Positions 52,642 through 61,372 of a stretch of DNA of 64,000 nucleotides are shown here, in pieces. The DNA is from Nocardia higoensis NBRC 100133. Its GTDB lineage: Bacteria > Actinomycetota > Actinomycetes > Mycobacteriales > Mycobacteriaceae. Numbering within the stretch: position 1 is the stretch's first letter; each line of letters begins with the position of its first letter. A model generated the notes under the pieces. That model saw only the letters and a list, made by a program, of their open reading frames with translations, was not told the origin of the DNA and did not search any database. Where the stretch lies: assembly GCF_000308595.1 (NCBI RefSeq), contig NZ_BAGA01000070.1, positions 124,001 through 188,000 of the forward strand, written 5' to 3'. Position numbers and translations under genes: made by a program.

Positions 52642-53273
52642 CTGCTGCACCGATCACGGCCGAGTCCGTCCTCTTTCCGGCCGTCACCCACGTCGCGAGA
52701 ACGGACGACCTCGCTCGATGCCTACAGCACTGCGGCGTGGAGTATGTGGTGCTACGCCGAGCGCCCATCGTCACGGCCGCACTGCGGTCGACGGCATTGC
52801 GAGAGGTCACCGCGGCGGTCGAGCACCTGCTCCGGATCGACCTCGCAGCGGTGTTGGCCGAGGGCTGGCGTCGCTACGACCGGCTACGCGAAGCGGCGGG
52901 TCGCACCCGGTCGGGCGGCACCGAACAGGTCGAACTCCTCGAGCACGAGATCACCCGGACCTGCGATCCGCGCCTCGAGGTCACCGTCGACGGCAATCCG
53001 GTCGGCGAACTGGACCTGGAACTGCGTGTCGCGATCCTCCTGCGACCACTGACCGCGACTGTTCGCGGTGGTCTGTTGGTCGCGTTGGGACCCGGCGACT
53101 GCACGGTGTCGGCGAGCGTCTCCGCCGCGGGGCTGGGCAGGCTGCTGCGGCGCGAGCACACGCTACCGGTGGCGACACTGGTGGACCTGCGGCGGCCGAT
53201 TCCTCTGGTGCGCCACGACTTCGACGACCCGACGGTCCGGATGCGTCGCGTGCCGAGCTCGCGGACCGGGTGA
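52638..53273 (+). CDS. Cytoplasmic protein of unknown function, partner of exported protein
   Basis: A 211-residue protein with no signal peptide or membrane helix and no motif I recognise. It contains an alpha-helical part (about 40-90) and a beta-rich part (about 110-190: LEVTVDGNPVGELDLELRV). It overlaps the preceding gene by four bases, so the two are made together and could interact through the cytoplasmic tail of the exported protein. Convergent with the P450 gene. Confidence 0.6.
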   Translation: MTAAPITAESVLFPAVTHVARTDDLARCLQHCGVEYVVLRRAPIVTAALRSTALREVTAAVEHLLRIDLAAVLAEGWRRYDRLREAAGRTRSGGTEQVELLEHEITRTCDPRLEVTVDGNPVGELDLELRVAILLRPLTATVRGGLLVALGPGDCTVSASVSAAGLGRLLRREHTLPVATLVDLRRPIPLVRHDFDDPTVRMRRVPSSRTG

Positions 53274-53324
53274 AACAGGCGTCGACCCGGCGAGGGATGG
53301 CCGCACCGGGTCGTCGGTCGGGAG

Positions 53325-54584
53325 CTACACCGGCAACGGAGCCGACGGCGGGAAGACCACAGGCAGCGCTGTCAACGCCCGGTGGAAGGGGCCGGGGCGC
53401 CACACGAGTTCCTCCGGGGGAACGGCGAGAGCCAGTTCCGGAACGGTGTCGAGGAGGTGGTCGATGACGTCCTGGGCGAGCAGGAGTCCGTACGGGCGGG
53501 CCTGGGCGGGGCAGGCGTGATCGCCCGTGCTGAACGCCAGATTCCAGCCGTTGTCCAGGTATTCGCCGGTATTGATCTCCGGATCCGTGTTGCAGGCGGC
53601 CATGCTGATGATGACCGGCTGGTTCGCGGGCAGCCACACGCCCTCGATCAGGATGGGCTGACGCGGGTAGGTGATGCAGTAGTTCGCCATGGGCGGGTCG
53701 GTCGCCAGGCGCTCTTCGAGTGCGGACCTGGTCGACAGCGGCAATCCGTGCTCACCGGTGGTGAAACGGGAGTCGGTGAGCATCAGCAGCAGGGTGTTGG
53801 CGATGAGGTTCACCGGCGGTTCGACGCCGGCGGCGAACAACAGGACCAGCTGATGCACCATCTCCTCGTCGGTCAGCGCGGCCGGATGCTGGACCATTCT
53901 GGTGGTGACGTCGTCGGCCGGGTGGGCGCGCTTGAGGGCGGTGAGATCCAGCAGCGCCTCGCTCATCATCGCGTTCACCGTGTCGGTGTCCACGCCGTCG
54001 AACATCGCGGCGCTGGCGGTCGCGACCTGCTCACCGATTTCCGGCGGACAGCCGAGTATCTGGCAGAAGACCGAGAAGACGAGCGGAAGGGCGTACTGGT
54101 TCAGCACGTCGGCGCGCCCCTCGCGGCAGAACGTGTTGACGATCGGAACCGCGGAGGTCTCCACCGCCGATCGCACGGAATTCAGATCGATTCCGGCCAA
54201 GGCGTGGTTCAGAACGCTGCGGTAGCGGGTGTGTTCCGCGCCGCTCGTGCGAATCGCGTTGGGGCGGTACTCGATCATCGGCATGATCGGGATATCGGCG
54301 GACACGGTCTTCTGCCAGGCGCTCGGGTCGGCCGGGAAGTGCGCGGAGTCGCCGAGGATGCGTACCGCCGTGCTGTACTTGATGACCAGGGTGGCGGGCA
54401 CGCCGGGCCACATCTCCACCGGCACCAGCGGTCCGTAGTTCATGTCGCGCATCCGGCGGTAGGCCCCGTGCGGGTCGGCCGCGAATTCCTCGCTGTAGAT
54501 GGGAATTCGGGGACCGGGACCGGTGACCTCGATCGACCGCTTCGGGTCAGCGGTAGCACCCTGGAGTGGGTGTTGCAGATGCAC
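53325..54584 (-). CDS. Cytochrome P450-like protein lacking EXXR Arg and I-helix Thr
   Basis: A 419-residue P450-fold protein. The haem-Cys loop is recognisable as AFSTGDHACPA with Cys358, and SGAEHTRYR matches the C-helix region. Two near-universal features are altered. The I-helix reads AAGVEPP (251-257), with Pro where the oxygen-activating Thr should be. The K-helix reads ALEERLATDPP (288-298), so the EXXR Arg is Ala. Comparable EXXR-less P450s (CYP157 family) are known in Streptomyces. It may have lost monooxygenase chemistry or have a specialised role. GTG 54584 follows GAGGAG. No ferredoxin gene is adjacent. Confidence 0.82.
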   Translation of the reverse strand: MHLQHPLQGATADPKRSIEVTGPGPRIPIYSEEFAADPHGAYRRMRDMNYGPLVPVEMWPGVPATLVIKYSTAVRILGDSAHFPADPSAWQKTVSADIPIMPMIEYRPNAIRTSGAEHTRYRSVLNHALAGIDLNSVRSAVETSAVPIVNTFCREGRADVLNQYALPLVFSVFCQILGCPPEIGEQVATASAAMFDGVDTDTVNAMMSEALLDLTALKRAHPADDVTTRMVQHPAALTDEEMVHQLVLLFAAGVEPPVNLIANTLLLMLTDSRFTTGEHGLPLSTRSALEERLATDPPMANYCITYPRQPILIEGVWLPANQPVIISMAACNTDPEINTGEYLDNGWNLAFSTGDHACPAQARPYGLLLAQDVIDHLLDTVPELALAVPPEELVWRPGPFHRALTALPVVFPPSAPLPV

Positions 54585-54826
54585 GGATTCTCCTCGATCT
54601 CGGTTGCGATGGCACTGCACTCGAGGCGATGGTCGAGCGCCTCGCTTCAGGTCTGCGGCTGTAGAGCATGTGCGCGCGTTGGCCTTTGCGGAGAATACTG
54701 TAGGCGACTGTCGCGGCTGCCGCACGGCATCGTTCCACTGGTCAGGGGCCCTCGACGGGCGCCACCGGGCGATGCTTGCCCGGTGTCCGATCACGGCACG
54801 GTATCCGGTATTTCGGTCGACGCACG

Positions 54827-54859
54827 GGTGGAGCCCCCGACACTGTCGGGGGCTCCACC
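54827..54859. terminator. Strong hairpin terminator after acyl-CoA oxidase gene
   Basis: A perfect 15-bp stem (GGTGGAGCCCCCGAC and its complement) with a 3-nt loop lies 17 nt past the stop of the minus-strand oxidase gene. It separates it from the P450 gene. Confidence 0.8.
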
Positions 54860-54876
54860 GGCAGGGCTGTTCCGGG

Positions 54877-56646
54877 TCAGTTGTCCTGCAGCGCGCGGAT
54901 GCGGGAATCCCACGCGCCGGGGAGATCATCCGACAGCACCGGTGCGCCGAGGATCTCGTCGTCGAAGCCGAAGGCCTCCAGCAGTGCGGGCACGTGATCG
55001 ACGAGGTTGTCGATGGCCTGACGGAGCTGCTGCTTGGTCTTCTCCACGGCGGCGACGTCGATCAGACCGCGGGTCAGGTACCACGTGGCATGCTGGTCGA
55101 TGTAGTGCAGTGCGAAAACATCGCGCACCGCGGCGATCTCCGGATGCGTGGTGTGGTTCTGCAGCAGGCCCAACGCCTCTTCGGCGCAGTAGGCCTCGGC
55201 GAGTTCGAGCGCCTCGGGGATGACCGCCAGGCGATCGGCCAGCGCCGACGTGGCCAGATGCCGTTGCGCCTCTTGGACGATCGTCAGCGTGCGAGCGTTG
55301 AACAGGCGCTGACGGTCGTCGGCGTCGGCGGGATCGTGCAGGGCGGGCTGCGGCGGCGTCTTACCGGCCAGCTGCTTGGCCAGCACTCGACCGGCGACCG
55401 ATCCGAGGACATGGCAATCGCCTTCGCCGGTGATGGCCGCATGGCAGACACCCAGGTAGTCGGCGACCCGGTTGGCGCTGAACATGCCCTGCGCGCCCAT
55501 CTTGATGCGGCTGTGGGTCACCGTGTCCAGGGCGTGCAGCTGGATGAAGTGCTTGGCCAGCATCACCGACACCACGGTGTCGCGATGGGTGAGGTCGCTG
55601 TCGGCGAGGTGGGTCTTGATCGCGTTGCCGTAGACGGTCCGCACGACGGTGCCCGCCAGATCGGTGATCAGGGTGTCGCGCACGTGCGGGATGTCGAGCA
55701 TGACCGGGGTGTCTTCGAGCGTCAGCGGCACCAGCCGCTTGGCGGCGTAGCGCAGCGCGATGTAGAGCGCGGCGCGGGCCGAGGCGTTCAAGCAGGACGA
55801 GAGCGCCAAGCGCCCGACGGTCAGCTGACTGATCGCCGAGGGGAACGCCCGCCTCCGGCTGGCCTCGTCGCGCCAGGTCAGCACGCCGTTGTCGTCGATC
55901 GTCGCCAGGTCGTTGCTCAGCCACGCACTGCGATCGACCCGCAGATTCTCGAAGCTGATGACCGAGTTGTCCATGATCACCAGCGGCTGGTGGTCGAGCT
56001 GGGTGATCGTCACGCCGGGGGCCGGGGTGCCGTCCGCGCCGCGTAGTCGCGCGGTGAACAGGTGCACGCCCTGATCGACGCCCGCCGCGTCGATGAAGCG
56101 CGCGCCGACCACGCACACGCGGGACACCGGGATGCCGACGCTCGGCATGAACTTCCTGGCCCGCGGGGTCGGGGTGTTGATCACGAACCCGTCCCCGTCC
56201 CAGGTGGCGGTGGTCTGCATGAACCCGATATTGGAGCCGCAGCCGTATTCGGTCAGCAGCATGACGCCGATGGCGGACGCGTCGTCCAGGTCCTGCAGAT
56301 AGGGGGCGGCGGCCTCGGGCTCGGTGAGGGTGGCCAGGCTGCCCGAGGCCAGGTTGTAGTGGCCGGAGATGAGCGGGATCAGGTCTGTTGCCAATACCGC
56401 CGACCAGTCGAACACCGCGAAGAGTTCGGGCAGGGTCGTCGCGACAGCCTGGGTGCTGCCGATCTCCTTGACCAGATACCGCAACTGGGCGTAGGCGTTC
56501 TCCCGCCGCTGCTCCTGGCTCTGTTCGTCGGTGACGGCGAAGTTCGGATCACTCAGGATCTCCTGCAGCCGCTGATGGAACTCCGAGCTGCCGTGCCGGA
56601 GGTACTCGGCCAGCGACGTCTGCCCCTCTTGCCCGTTCGTAACCAT
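54877..56646 (-). CDS. Acyl-CoA oxidase family protein
   Basis: A 589-residue member of the acyl-CoA oxidase branch of the ACAD superfamily, longer than dehydrogenases because of a second C-terminal helical domain. The FAD/substrate core reads LLTEYGCGSNIGF, then VINTPTPRARKFMP and VISFENLRVDR; KMGAQGMFSANRV and TGEGDCHVLGS occur in the C-terminal half. It would oxidise an acyl-CoA to the enoyl-CoA with oxygen, releasing H2O2. The ATG at 56646 follows AGGAG. Monocistronic, ended by a strong hairpin. Confidence 0.84.
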   Translation of the reverse strand: MVTNGQEGQTSLAEYLRHGSSEFHQRLQEILSDPNFAVTDEQSQEQRRENAYAQLRYLVKEIGSTQAVATTLPELFAVFDWSAVLATDLIPLISGHYNLASGSLATLTEPEAAAPYLQDLDDASAIGVMLLTEYGCGSNIGFMQTTATWDGDGFVINTPTPRARKFMPSVGIPVSRVCVVGARFIDAAGVDQGVHLFTARLRGADGTPAPGVTITQLDHQPLVIMDNSVISFENLRVDRSAWLSNDLATIDDNGVLTWRDEASRRRAFPSAISQLTVGRLALSSCLNASARAALYIALRYAAKRLVPLTLEDTPVMLDIPHVRDTLITDLAGTVVRTVYGNAIKTHLADSDLTHRDTVVSVMLAKHFIQLHALDTVTHSRIKMGAQGMFSANRVADYLGVCHAAITGEGDCHVLGSVAGRVLAKQLAGKTPPQPALHDPADADDRQRLFNARTLTIVQEAQRHLATSALADRLAVIPEALELAEAYCAEEALGLLQNHTTHPEIAAVRDVFALHYIDQHATWYLTRGLIDVAAVEKTKQQLRQAIDNLVDHVPALLEAFGFDDEILGAPVLSDDLPGAWDSRIRALQDN

Positions 56647-57130
56647 GATCGCTCCTAGTTCATCTACCGCCCCAGCCCAGCGCTGGGGGACGCTCAGGCC
56701 GTCGCCGTGGCTTCCCCGGCACGACAGTGCCGCCCACGCGCGGATGCAGGGAGTCGCGGATGCGTAGCAAGAGTTACCCGAAGCCTCGGCCGGGTGACGC
56801 GGCAACGGCAGGTAGGGGGCGTTTCGGTTCGGTCGCGTAGCGGCGTGCGCGAGTCGTCGAACCGGCGCGCAGGTGCATCGACCTGCGGAGACAGTGGTGC
56901 CGCGGAGCTGACCTCGATCGCTCGCCACACAGGAAGGATTGTGCCACAGAACCTTTCAATGTTCAGGGCAACCGGTGACCGGTGGGTTGCGGCACAGCGT
57001 GCGCCCGGGGATCGGCTACGATCGGCCCATCGGTTCGCCGGCGGCATCCGCCGCGCCGCTGAACGGATCCGACGCAGGGCGTCCTGTTTGGGGGAATGCA
57101 AGCACATGAAGTAGCGGTGCTCGTCGACAC
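56647..57130. other. Intergenic stretch without a recognised gene
   Basis: Upstream of the oxidase gene. Short open frames on both strands are Arg-rich and look non-coding. It should hold the oxidase promoter, but I could not pick out convincing hexamers. Confidence 0.5.
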
Positions 57131-57178
57131 ACAACCGATCGGCCGGGTGGCGCATGCGCCACCCGGCCGATCGGTTGT
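57131..57178. terminator. 48-bp perfect palindrome, probable terminator of the csbD gene
   Basis: A perfect 24+24 palindrome centred between 57154 and 57155 (GCATGC core), 19 nt past the csbD stop on the minus strand. It has no T tract. A very stable hairpin in RNA or a cruciform in DNA is possible. Confidence 0.65.
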
Positions 57179-57197
57179 CGTCACCGCGTTCGTGGTG

Positions 57198-57386
57198 TCA
57201 ACGCCTGAAGGCGTCGCGCACCTTGTTCACGGCCTGTTTCAGGTTGCCGGACAATTGGTCTCGGCGACCCTGTGCTTCGAGCCGGGGATTGTCGGTCGCC
57301 CTGCCCATGAACTTCTTCACGCTGCCGCGCGTGGCCTGCACCCGGTGTCCGAGCCGGCTCTCACGGCGTGGTGGATTCCGGTCCAT
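57198..57386 (-). CDS. CsbD-family stress protein
   Basis: A 62-residue protein. The C-terminal half (KKFMGRATDNPRLEAQG, then GNLKQAVNKVRDAF) matches the CsbD family of small, abundant general-stress proteins of unknown mechanism. The N-terminal ~25 residues are basic and not family-like, so an internal start is possible. It is the last gene of a small minus-strand group with the two membrane-protein genes upstream. Confidence 0.72.
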   Translation of the reverse strand: MDRNPPRRESRLGHRVQATRGSVKKFMGRATDNPRLEAQGRRDQLSGNLKQAVNKVRDAFRR

Positions 57387-57419
57387 CGCGCTCTCCTGTG
57401 GAAGTAGTTGCCGGTGACG

Positions 57420-57575
57420 TCAGTAGTAGTGCCTGCGGCCACCGACCGGGTGGCCCACCGAGCCGGCGATCCAGAGCACGGCGCCGACGAGCAGCACGAT
57501 GATGCCCGCGGTGACCAGCAGGTTGATACCGAGCAACCAGCCGACGATCAGCAGAATCAATCCGAGTACGATCAC
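57420..57575 (-). CDS. Small two-helix membrane protein (DUF6131-like)
   Basis: A 51-residue hydrophobic protein with two membrane segments (IVLGLILLIVGWLLG and LLVTAGIIVLLVGAVLWIA) and the end HPVGGRRHYY. Such proteins are common beside CsbD genes in mycobacteria and nocardiae and are annotated as DUF6131. The GTG at 57575 follows GGAAAGGGAAAG, which decides the start; the frame continues upstream but looks non-coding. Function unknown; envelope stress is likely. Confidence 0.68.
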   Translation of the reverse strand: MIVLGLILLIVGWLLGINLLVTAGIIVLLVGAVLWIAGSVGHPVGGRRHYY

Positions 57576-57618
57576 GGTCTTTCCCTTTCCTCGACAGTCG
57601 AGTTCCGACTGAATGTGT

Positions 57619-58026
57619 TCACGCCTTCGCCGGTCCGGAGTCGCCCGCGGGGCGTTTGATGAACCGGTTCGCACTCCACACGGCTCCGCTGCGGGATGCC
57701 GCGGTGTCGCGAGTGGCCTGGGGTGCGGGAGTGGCGCGGCGGGCTGCCGCGACCTCCCGGCGTGAACGACGTAGTTCCCGGCGCGCTTCGCTGCCGCGGC
57801 GGGCGGTTCGCCACACACCGATCGACAGGAGCAGCAGACCGAGCATGCCCGCGGCGCCGATGACGATGCCGGAGCCGAAAACCTCTCCCACCGAGGGTGT
57901 GAAAGGATGTCCGAATACTTCGAAATCACCTGCCGCCATTCGCATCTGATCGATATCGGCAGCAGCCACGGCGACTCCGGCGACGACCGCGGCGAGCAGG
58001 ACGACGAGCCCTATGACAATGAACAT
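57619..58026 (-). CDS. Small membrane protein, unknown function
   Basis: A 135-residue protein with an N-terminal membrane helix (about 3-23), an extracytoplasmic loop (VFGHPFTPSVGE), a second helix (about 52-72) and a long, very basic cytoplasmic tail (RTARRGSEARRELRRSRREV). It lies 43 nt upstream of the DUF6131-like gene on the same strand and probably shares its stress regulation. No family recognised. Confidence 0.62.
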   Translation of the reverse strand: MFIVIGLVVLLAAVVAGVAVAAADIDQMRMAAGDFEVFGHPFTPSVGEVFGSGIVIGAAGMLGLLLLSIGVWRTARRGSEARRELRRSRREVAAARRATPAPQATRDTAASRSGAVWSANRFIKRPAGDSGPAKA

Positions 58027-58355
58027 GTGTTTCCCGCTTCACGCTGAAATGTTGTGACAGGACGGCTATTCCCGGCGCCGGGATGTCCAAACAGCCGAGG
58101 GCGAAATTGGCAACGGTCCTGAACGCGTGAGTGAGTGGAGGGACCGGAGGGCGACGAGTGGTCGATGTTTCCCCTGTGGCCGGTCGAGACATCGATCCGT
58201 TCACGGCCGTTGTGGCCGTGGTCCCGCCGGACGAAGCGTCATGAGACAGAGATCATTCGGATAGGGGGCGCGCCCGGGCGCGGCGGCGGCCGGACAGGGG
58301 GACAGCGCACCGGCAACCAGCGGATCGAGGTCGGAGCCGAGTCCGCCCGTGACCG
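58027..58355. other. Intergenic stretch, 329 bp
   Basis: No gene seen. A 7-bp hairpin (CACGGCC/GGCCGTG, 58203-58221) lies downstream of the minus-strand nitronate monooxygenase gene and could terminate it. The left part should hold the promoter of the small membrane-protein group. Confidence 0.45.
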
Positions 58356-59363
58356 CTATGCGGTCAGATTCTCGAGAATCGCCCCGGCGGTGTTCGGCCT
58401 GGCGGACCGGAATCCGGTGCCCGCCCACAGACTGGTGCCGTGTGGATCGCCCGCGCGAACTGCCGCCGCCCGCAGCGGCCCGGTGATCTGATTGAGTTCC
58501 GGATAGCCCGAGGGCGCGTGCGAGTCGTGGCGGCGCATGAAGTCGTTGACCAGACCGCGCGCGTAGCGGCCGGAGAACGCCCTGGTCAGGCCGGTTCGGG
58601 TGAATTCGGGGGACTGCAGGGCGGCTCGGTGCACGGCGTTCGTGCCCGCTTCCTCGGCGAGCAGCAGGGCGGTCCCGATCTGCGCGGCTGCGGCGCCGAG
58701 CCGGTGGACATGCGCGACGGCTTCCGGCGTGGACAGTCCCCCCGCCGCGACCACCGGGACCGCACGCGCGATCCGGGTGAGGAGTTCGTCCAGTGATGTG
58801 GTGCCCGGCGCTGCGGCGGGGTCGAATGTCCCGCGATGCCCACCGGCCGCCGGGCCCTGCACCACCAGCCCCCCGGCGCCGTCGGCGACGGCCAGTTCGG
58901 CCTCGGCGGGGGTGGTGACCGTGACGAGGGTGAGGATGCCCGCCCGGGCGAGGGCGGTCATCCACTCGCGGCCCGGCGAGCCGAAGGTGAACGACACCGC
59001 CGCGGGGCGGGATGCTTCGACGAGTTCGAGCTTGGCCTGCCAATCGTCGTCGTCCGGATGGGGCGAGCCGGGTTCGGCGCCGTAGCGCTCGGCCTCGTCG
59101 GCCAGCGACTCGCGGTACCGGGCGAGTTCCGCCTCGCGGGCCACGCTGGGCTGGGGCACGAACAGGTTCACCCCGAACGGCCGGGCGGTGAGCGCCCTGG
59201 TCTGTTCGATCTGCTCGGCGACCTGTTCGGCGGTCCGGTAGCCGGCCGCGAGGAAGCCGAGCCCGCCCGCGGCGCCGACCGCGGCGGCGAGCGCGGGAGT
59301 GGACGGCCCGCCCGCCATCGGGGCACCGATGAGCGGAAGCGTCAGGTCGCGCAGATCGAGCAT
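58356..59363 (-). CDS. Nitronate monooxygenase (2-nitropropane dioxygenase family)
   Basis: FMN-dependent TIM-barrel oxidase of 335 residues. Visible are the N-terminal PLIGAPMAGG, GFLAAGYRT, and the QGPAAGGHRG segment carrying the catalytic-base His; VVAAGGLSTPE and the FMN-phosphate loop AAQIGTALL follow. It would oxidise alkyl nitronates (such as propionate 3-nitronate) to carbonyl compounds. The ATG at 59363 follows AAAAAGGG. It could detoxify plant or microbial nitro toxins. Confidence 0.87.
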   Translation of the reverse strand: MLDLRDLTLPLIGAPMAGGPSTPALAAAVGAAGGLGFLAAGYRTAEQVAEQIEQTRALTARPFGVNLFVPQPSVAREAELARYRESLADEAERYGAEPGSPHPDDDDWQAKLELVEASRPAAVSFTFGSPGREWMTALARAGILTLVTVTTPAEAELAVADGAGGLVVQGPAAGGHRGTFDPAAAPGTTSLDELLTRIARAVPVVAAGGLSTPEAVAHVHRLGAAAAQIGTALLLAEEAGTNAVHRAALQSPEFTRTGLTRAFSGRYARGLVNDFMRRHDSHAPSGYPELNQITGPLRAAAVRAGDPHGTSLWAGTGFRSARPNTAGAILENLTA

Positions 59364-59437
59364 GATCACCCTTTTTCCGTCGGAGTTCCGGATCGTGCGA
59401 ACGGTGGATGGTGGCCGCAGCAGGCTCCCGCGCTACC

Positions 59438-59800
59438 TCACCACGCCGAAGTCGCCTGGAGGACCGCCTCTTTCAGCGCCTCGGTCCGCCACGTGGTCAC
59501 CTGCTGGTACTCGGGGTCGGAGACCATCTCACAGAAGACCTGTCGCGAGGGATAGCGCACCAGGATCACCGCATCCCAGTCCTGGCCCTGCTCGGCGACC
59601 AGCGCCGTCGATCCGTCACCCGCATAGAGCACTTCCGCGCCGTAGCGCGGGGCGAACGTCTCCTGCACGGCGTCGGCGTAGCGGGCATACAGTTCCCGGC
59701 CGCCGGGGGCGAAGCGCAGCAGGTTCAGCATCACCACCGGACCGCCCGGGTCCTCGGCGAGGAAGCGTTTCAGATCGATACCGCGTGGGTCGACAGCCAT
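59438..59800 (-). CDS. DUF1330-family protein
   Basis: A 120-residue alpha/beta-barrel-like protein with PVVMLNLLRF near the start and DAVILVRYPSRQVFCEMVSDPEYQ, both characteristic of DUF1330. Function is unknown; the fold is that of dimeric ferredoxin-like proteins that bind small ligands. It lies upstream of the nitronate monooxygenase gene on the same strand (74 nt), so they may share a transcript. The ATG at 59800 gives the family-typical N-terminus. Confidence 0.75.
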   Translation of the reverse strand: MAVDPRGIDLKRFLAEDPGGPVVMLNLLRFAPGGRELYARYADAVQETFAPRYGAEVLYAGDGSTALVAEQGQDWDAVILVRYPSRQVFCEMVSDPEYQQVTTWRTEALKEAVLQATSAW

Positions 59801-59933
59801 GCGGTCAGTATTCGCGCCGCGATTCGGACTCGATCGCGCGGTACCGGAAAGCGCCACCCGATTTGGTCGCGGTGTGTCAATATTGCGCCGCGTGCACCGG
59901 AGAGTCCGGCGTCGCGATCAGGAGGCAAGACTC

Positions 59934-60788
59934 GTGGGCGTGTATGTGGTGACGGGGTCGGCATCGGGGATGGGCCGGGCGGTGGTCGAAAAACTGCGCG
60001 CGGCCGGTCACACCGTGGTCGGCGTCGACATCCGGGACGCCGAGGTCGTCGCGGACCTGTCCACACCGCAGGGACGCGACGACGCTGTCCGCAAGGTGCT
60101 CGAGCAGACCGAGGGGCACCTCGACGGCGCGGTCCTGGCCGCCGGTCTCGGCCCGACGCCGGGCAAGGATCGTCCGCGCCTGATCTTCCAGGTCAACTAC
60201 CGGGGCGTGGTGGAGTTGCTCGACGGCTGGCGCGCCGCGCTGGCGAAGAGCGGCGAAGCCAAGGTCGTCGTCTTCGGCAGCAACTCCACGACCACCACGC
60301 CCGCGGTGCCGCGCCGGGCGATCCGCGCGCTGCTGTCGGGCGATGTCGACAAAGCCGTGCGCGCGCTGCGGATCTTCGGGAGCCAGGCCCCCTCCATCGC
60401 CTACGGCGCGTCCAAGATCGCGGTTTCCCGATGGGCGCGGCGCAACGCGGTGACCGCCGAGTGGGCCGGCGCGGGCATCCGCCTCAACGTGCTGGCCCCC
60501 GGCGCTATCCGCACGCCCCTGCTGGAGAAGCAGCTCGCCACCCCGGCCGAGGCGAAGCTGATCAACGCGTTCCCCGTGCCGATCGGCGGTTTCGGCGATC
60601 CCGGCCACCTGGCCGACTGGGTGCTGTTCATGCTGTCGGAATCGGCGAGCTTCCTGTGCGGCAGCGTGGTCTTCGTCGACGGCGGTTCGGATGCGTATTT
60701 CCGGGCAGACGACTGGCCGACCTCCGTGCCGCTGCGCCGAATCGTCTCCTATCTGAAGCGCTTCCGCGGATTCCGGCCGCTGCGCTGA
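59934..60788 (+). CDS. Short-chain dehydrogenase/reductase
   Basis: SDR of 284 residues with cofactor motif TGSASGMG near residue 7, then VDIRDAEVVADLS, where Asp at the end of the second strand favours NAD. Tyr and Lys lie in IAYGASKIAV with Ser in FGSNS. The overall pattern and long C-terminal tail resemble 3-alpha-hydroxysteroid dehydrogenase/carbonyl reductase-type SDRs. The GTG start follows AGGAGG. It is divergent from the DUF1330 gene. A hydroxysteroid or other alicyclic alcohol is a possible substrate. Confidence 0.85.
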   Translation: MGVYVVTGSASGMGRAVVEKLRAAGHTVVGVDIRDAEVVADLSTPQGRDDAVRKVLEQTEGHLDGAVLAAGLGPTPGKDRPRLIFQVNYRGVVELLDGWRAALAKSGEAKVVVFGSNSTTTTPAVPRRAIRALLSGDVDKAVRALRIFGSQAPSIAYGASKIAVSRWARRNAVTAEWAGAGIRLNVLAPGAIRTPLLEKQLATPAEAKLINAFPVPIGGFGDPGHLADWVLFMLSESASFLCGSVVFVDGGSDAYFRADDWPTSVPLRRIVSYLKRFRGFRPLR

Positions 60789-61372
60789 TCCATCTTCGCG
60801 ACTCGCCCGGCGCGGGCTGCTGGTTGCGCGCTCGGGCCCGGCCCCGGCGGACAACACGCCGCTGCGGCAGGGAGTCGCCGAACAGACACCCGCCCGCGGC
60901 AAGCGGCCCGCTGCCTGGTTGTCGGCGCGGGGCGACAGGTCGGGGTCGCGACGGAACGCGGGTACCGGGATCATGAGCCCCGCGCCCGCCTCGATGGTGA
61001 ACCGGTCGTCGCCGCGCCCCCACGAATGGATCGACAGCAGCGCCGGCGCGCGCGGGGCCCCGCTACCCGCGGCGTCGAAAGCGAACAGCCGCTGCGGAAT
61101 CCGGCCGATGCGGTCGGTGGCGGGATCGCTCGCATGCGCGGCCGGCGCGCCCGCAAGGCTCTCCGGCGGCGGCGTCGACATGCCGGTACCACTGGTCGAA
61201 GAAACGGTCGCGGCGGGCTCGGCGCGGCGGTGCGGCGAAGGACCCGTTCGCCGCCGATCTCGGCCGCCACGATTCGTCGGTGACCGTCTCCTGATCGCGC
61301 ACCCGACCACCGAGGACCAGGCGGCGAACGAGCCCGCCGAGTGGTGCAGGTCGGCGGAGGTGTCCGGCGTGG
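60789..61372. other. Intergenic stretch, 584 bp, no confident gene
   Basis: A long open minus-strand frame crosses this stretch (ATG at 61181), but it has no stop before running antisense through the SDR gene, matches no family I know and has no Shine-Dalgarno. I treat the region as non-coding or as eroded sequence. Confidence 0.5.

Noticed and set aside
60789..61372. Open minus-strand frame from 61181 with fairly protein-like composition
   Set aside because: No Shine-Dalgarno, no recognised domain, and it would have to run antisense through the SDR gene to reach a stop.
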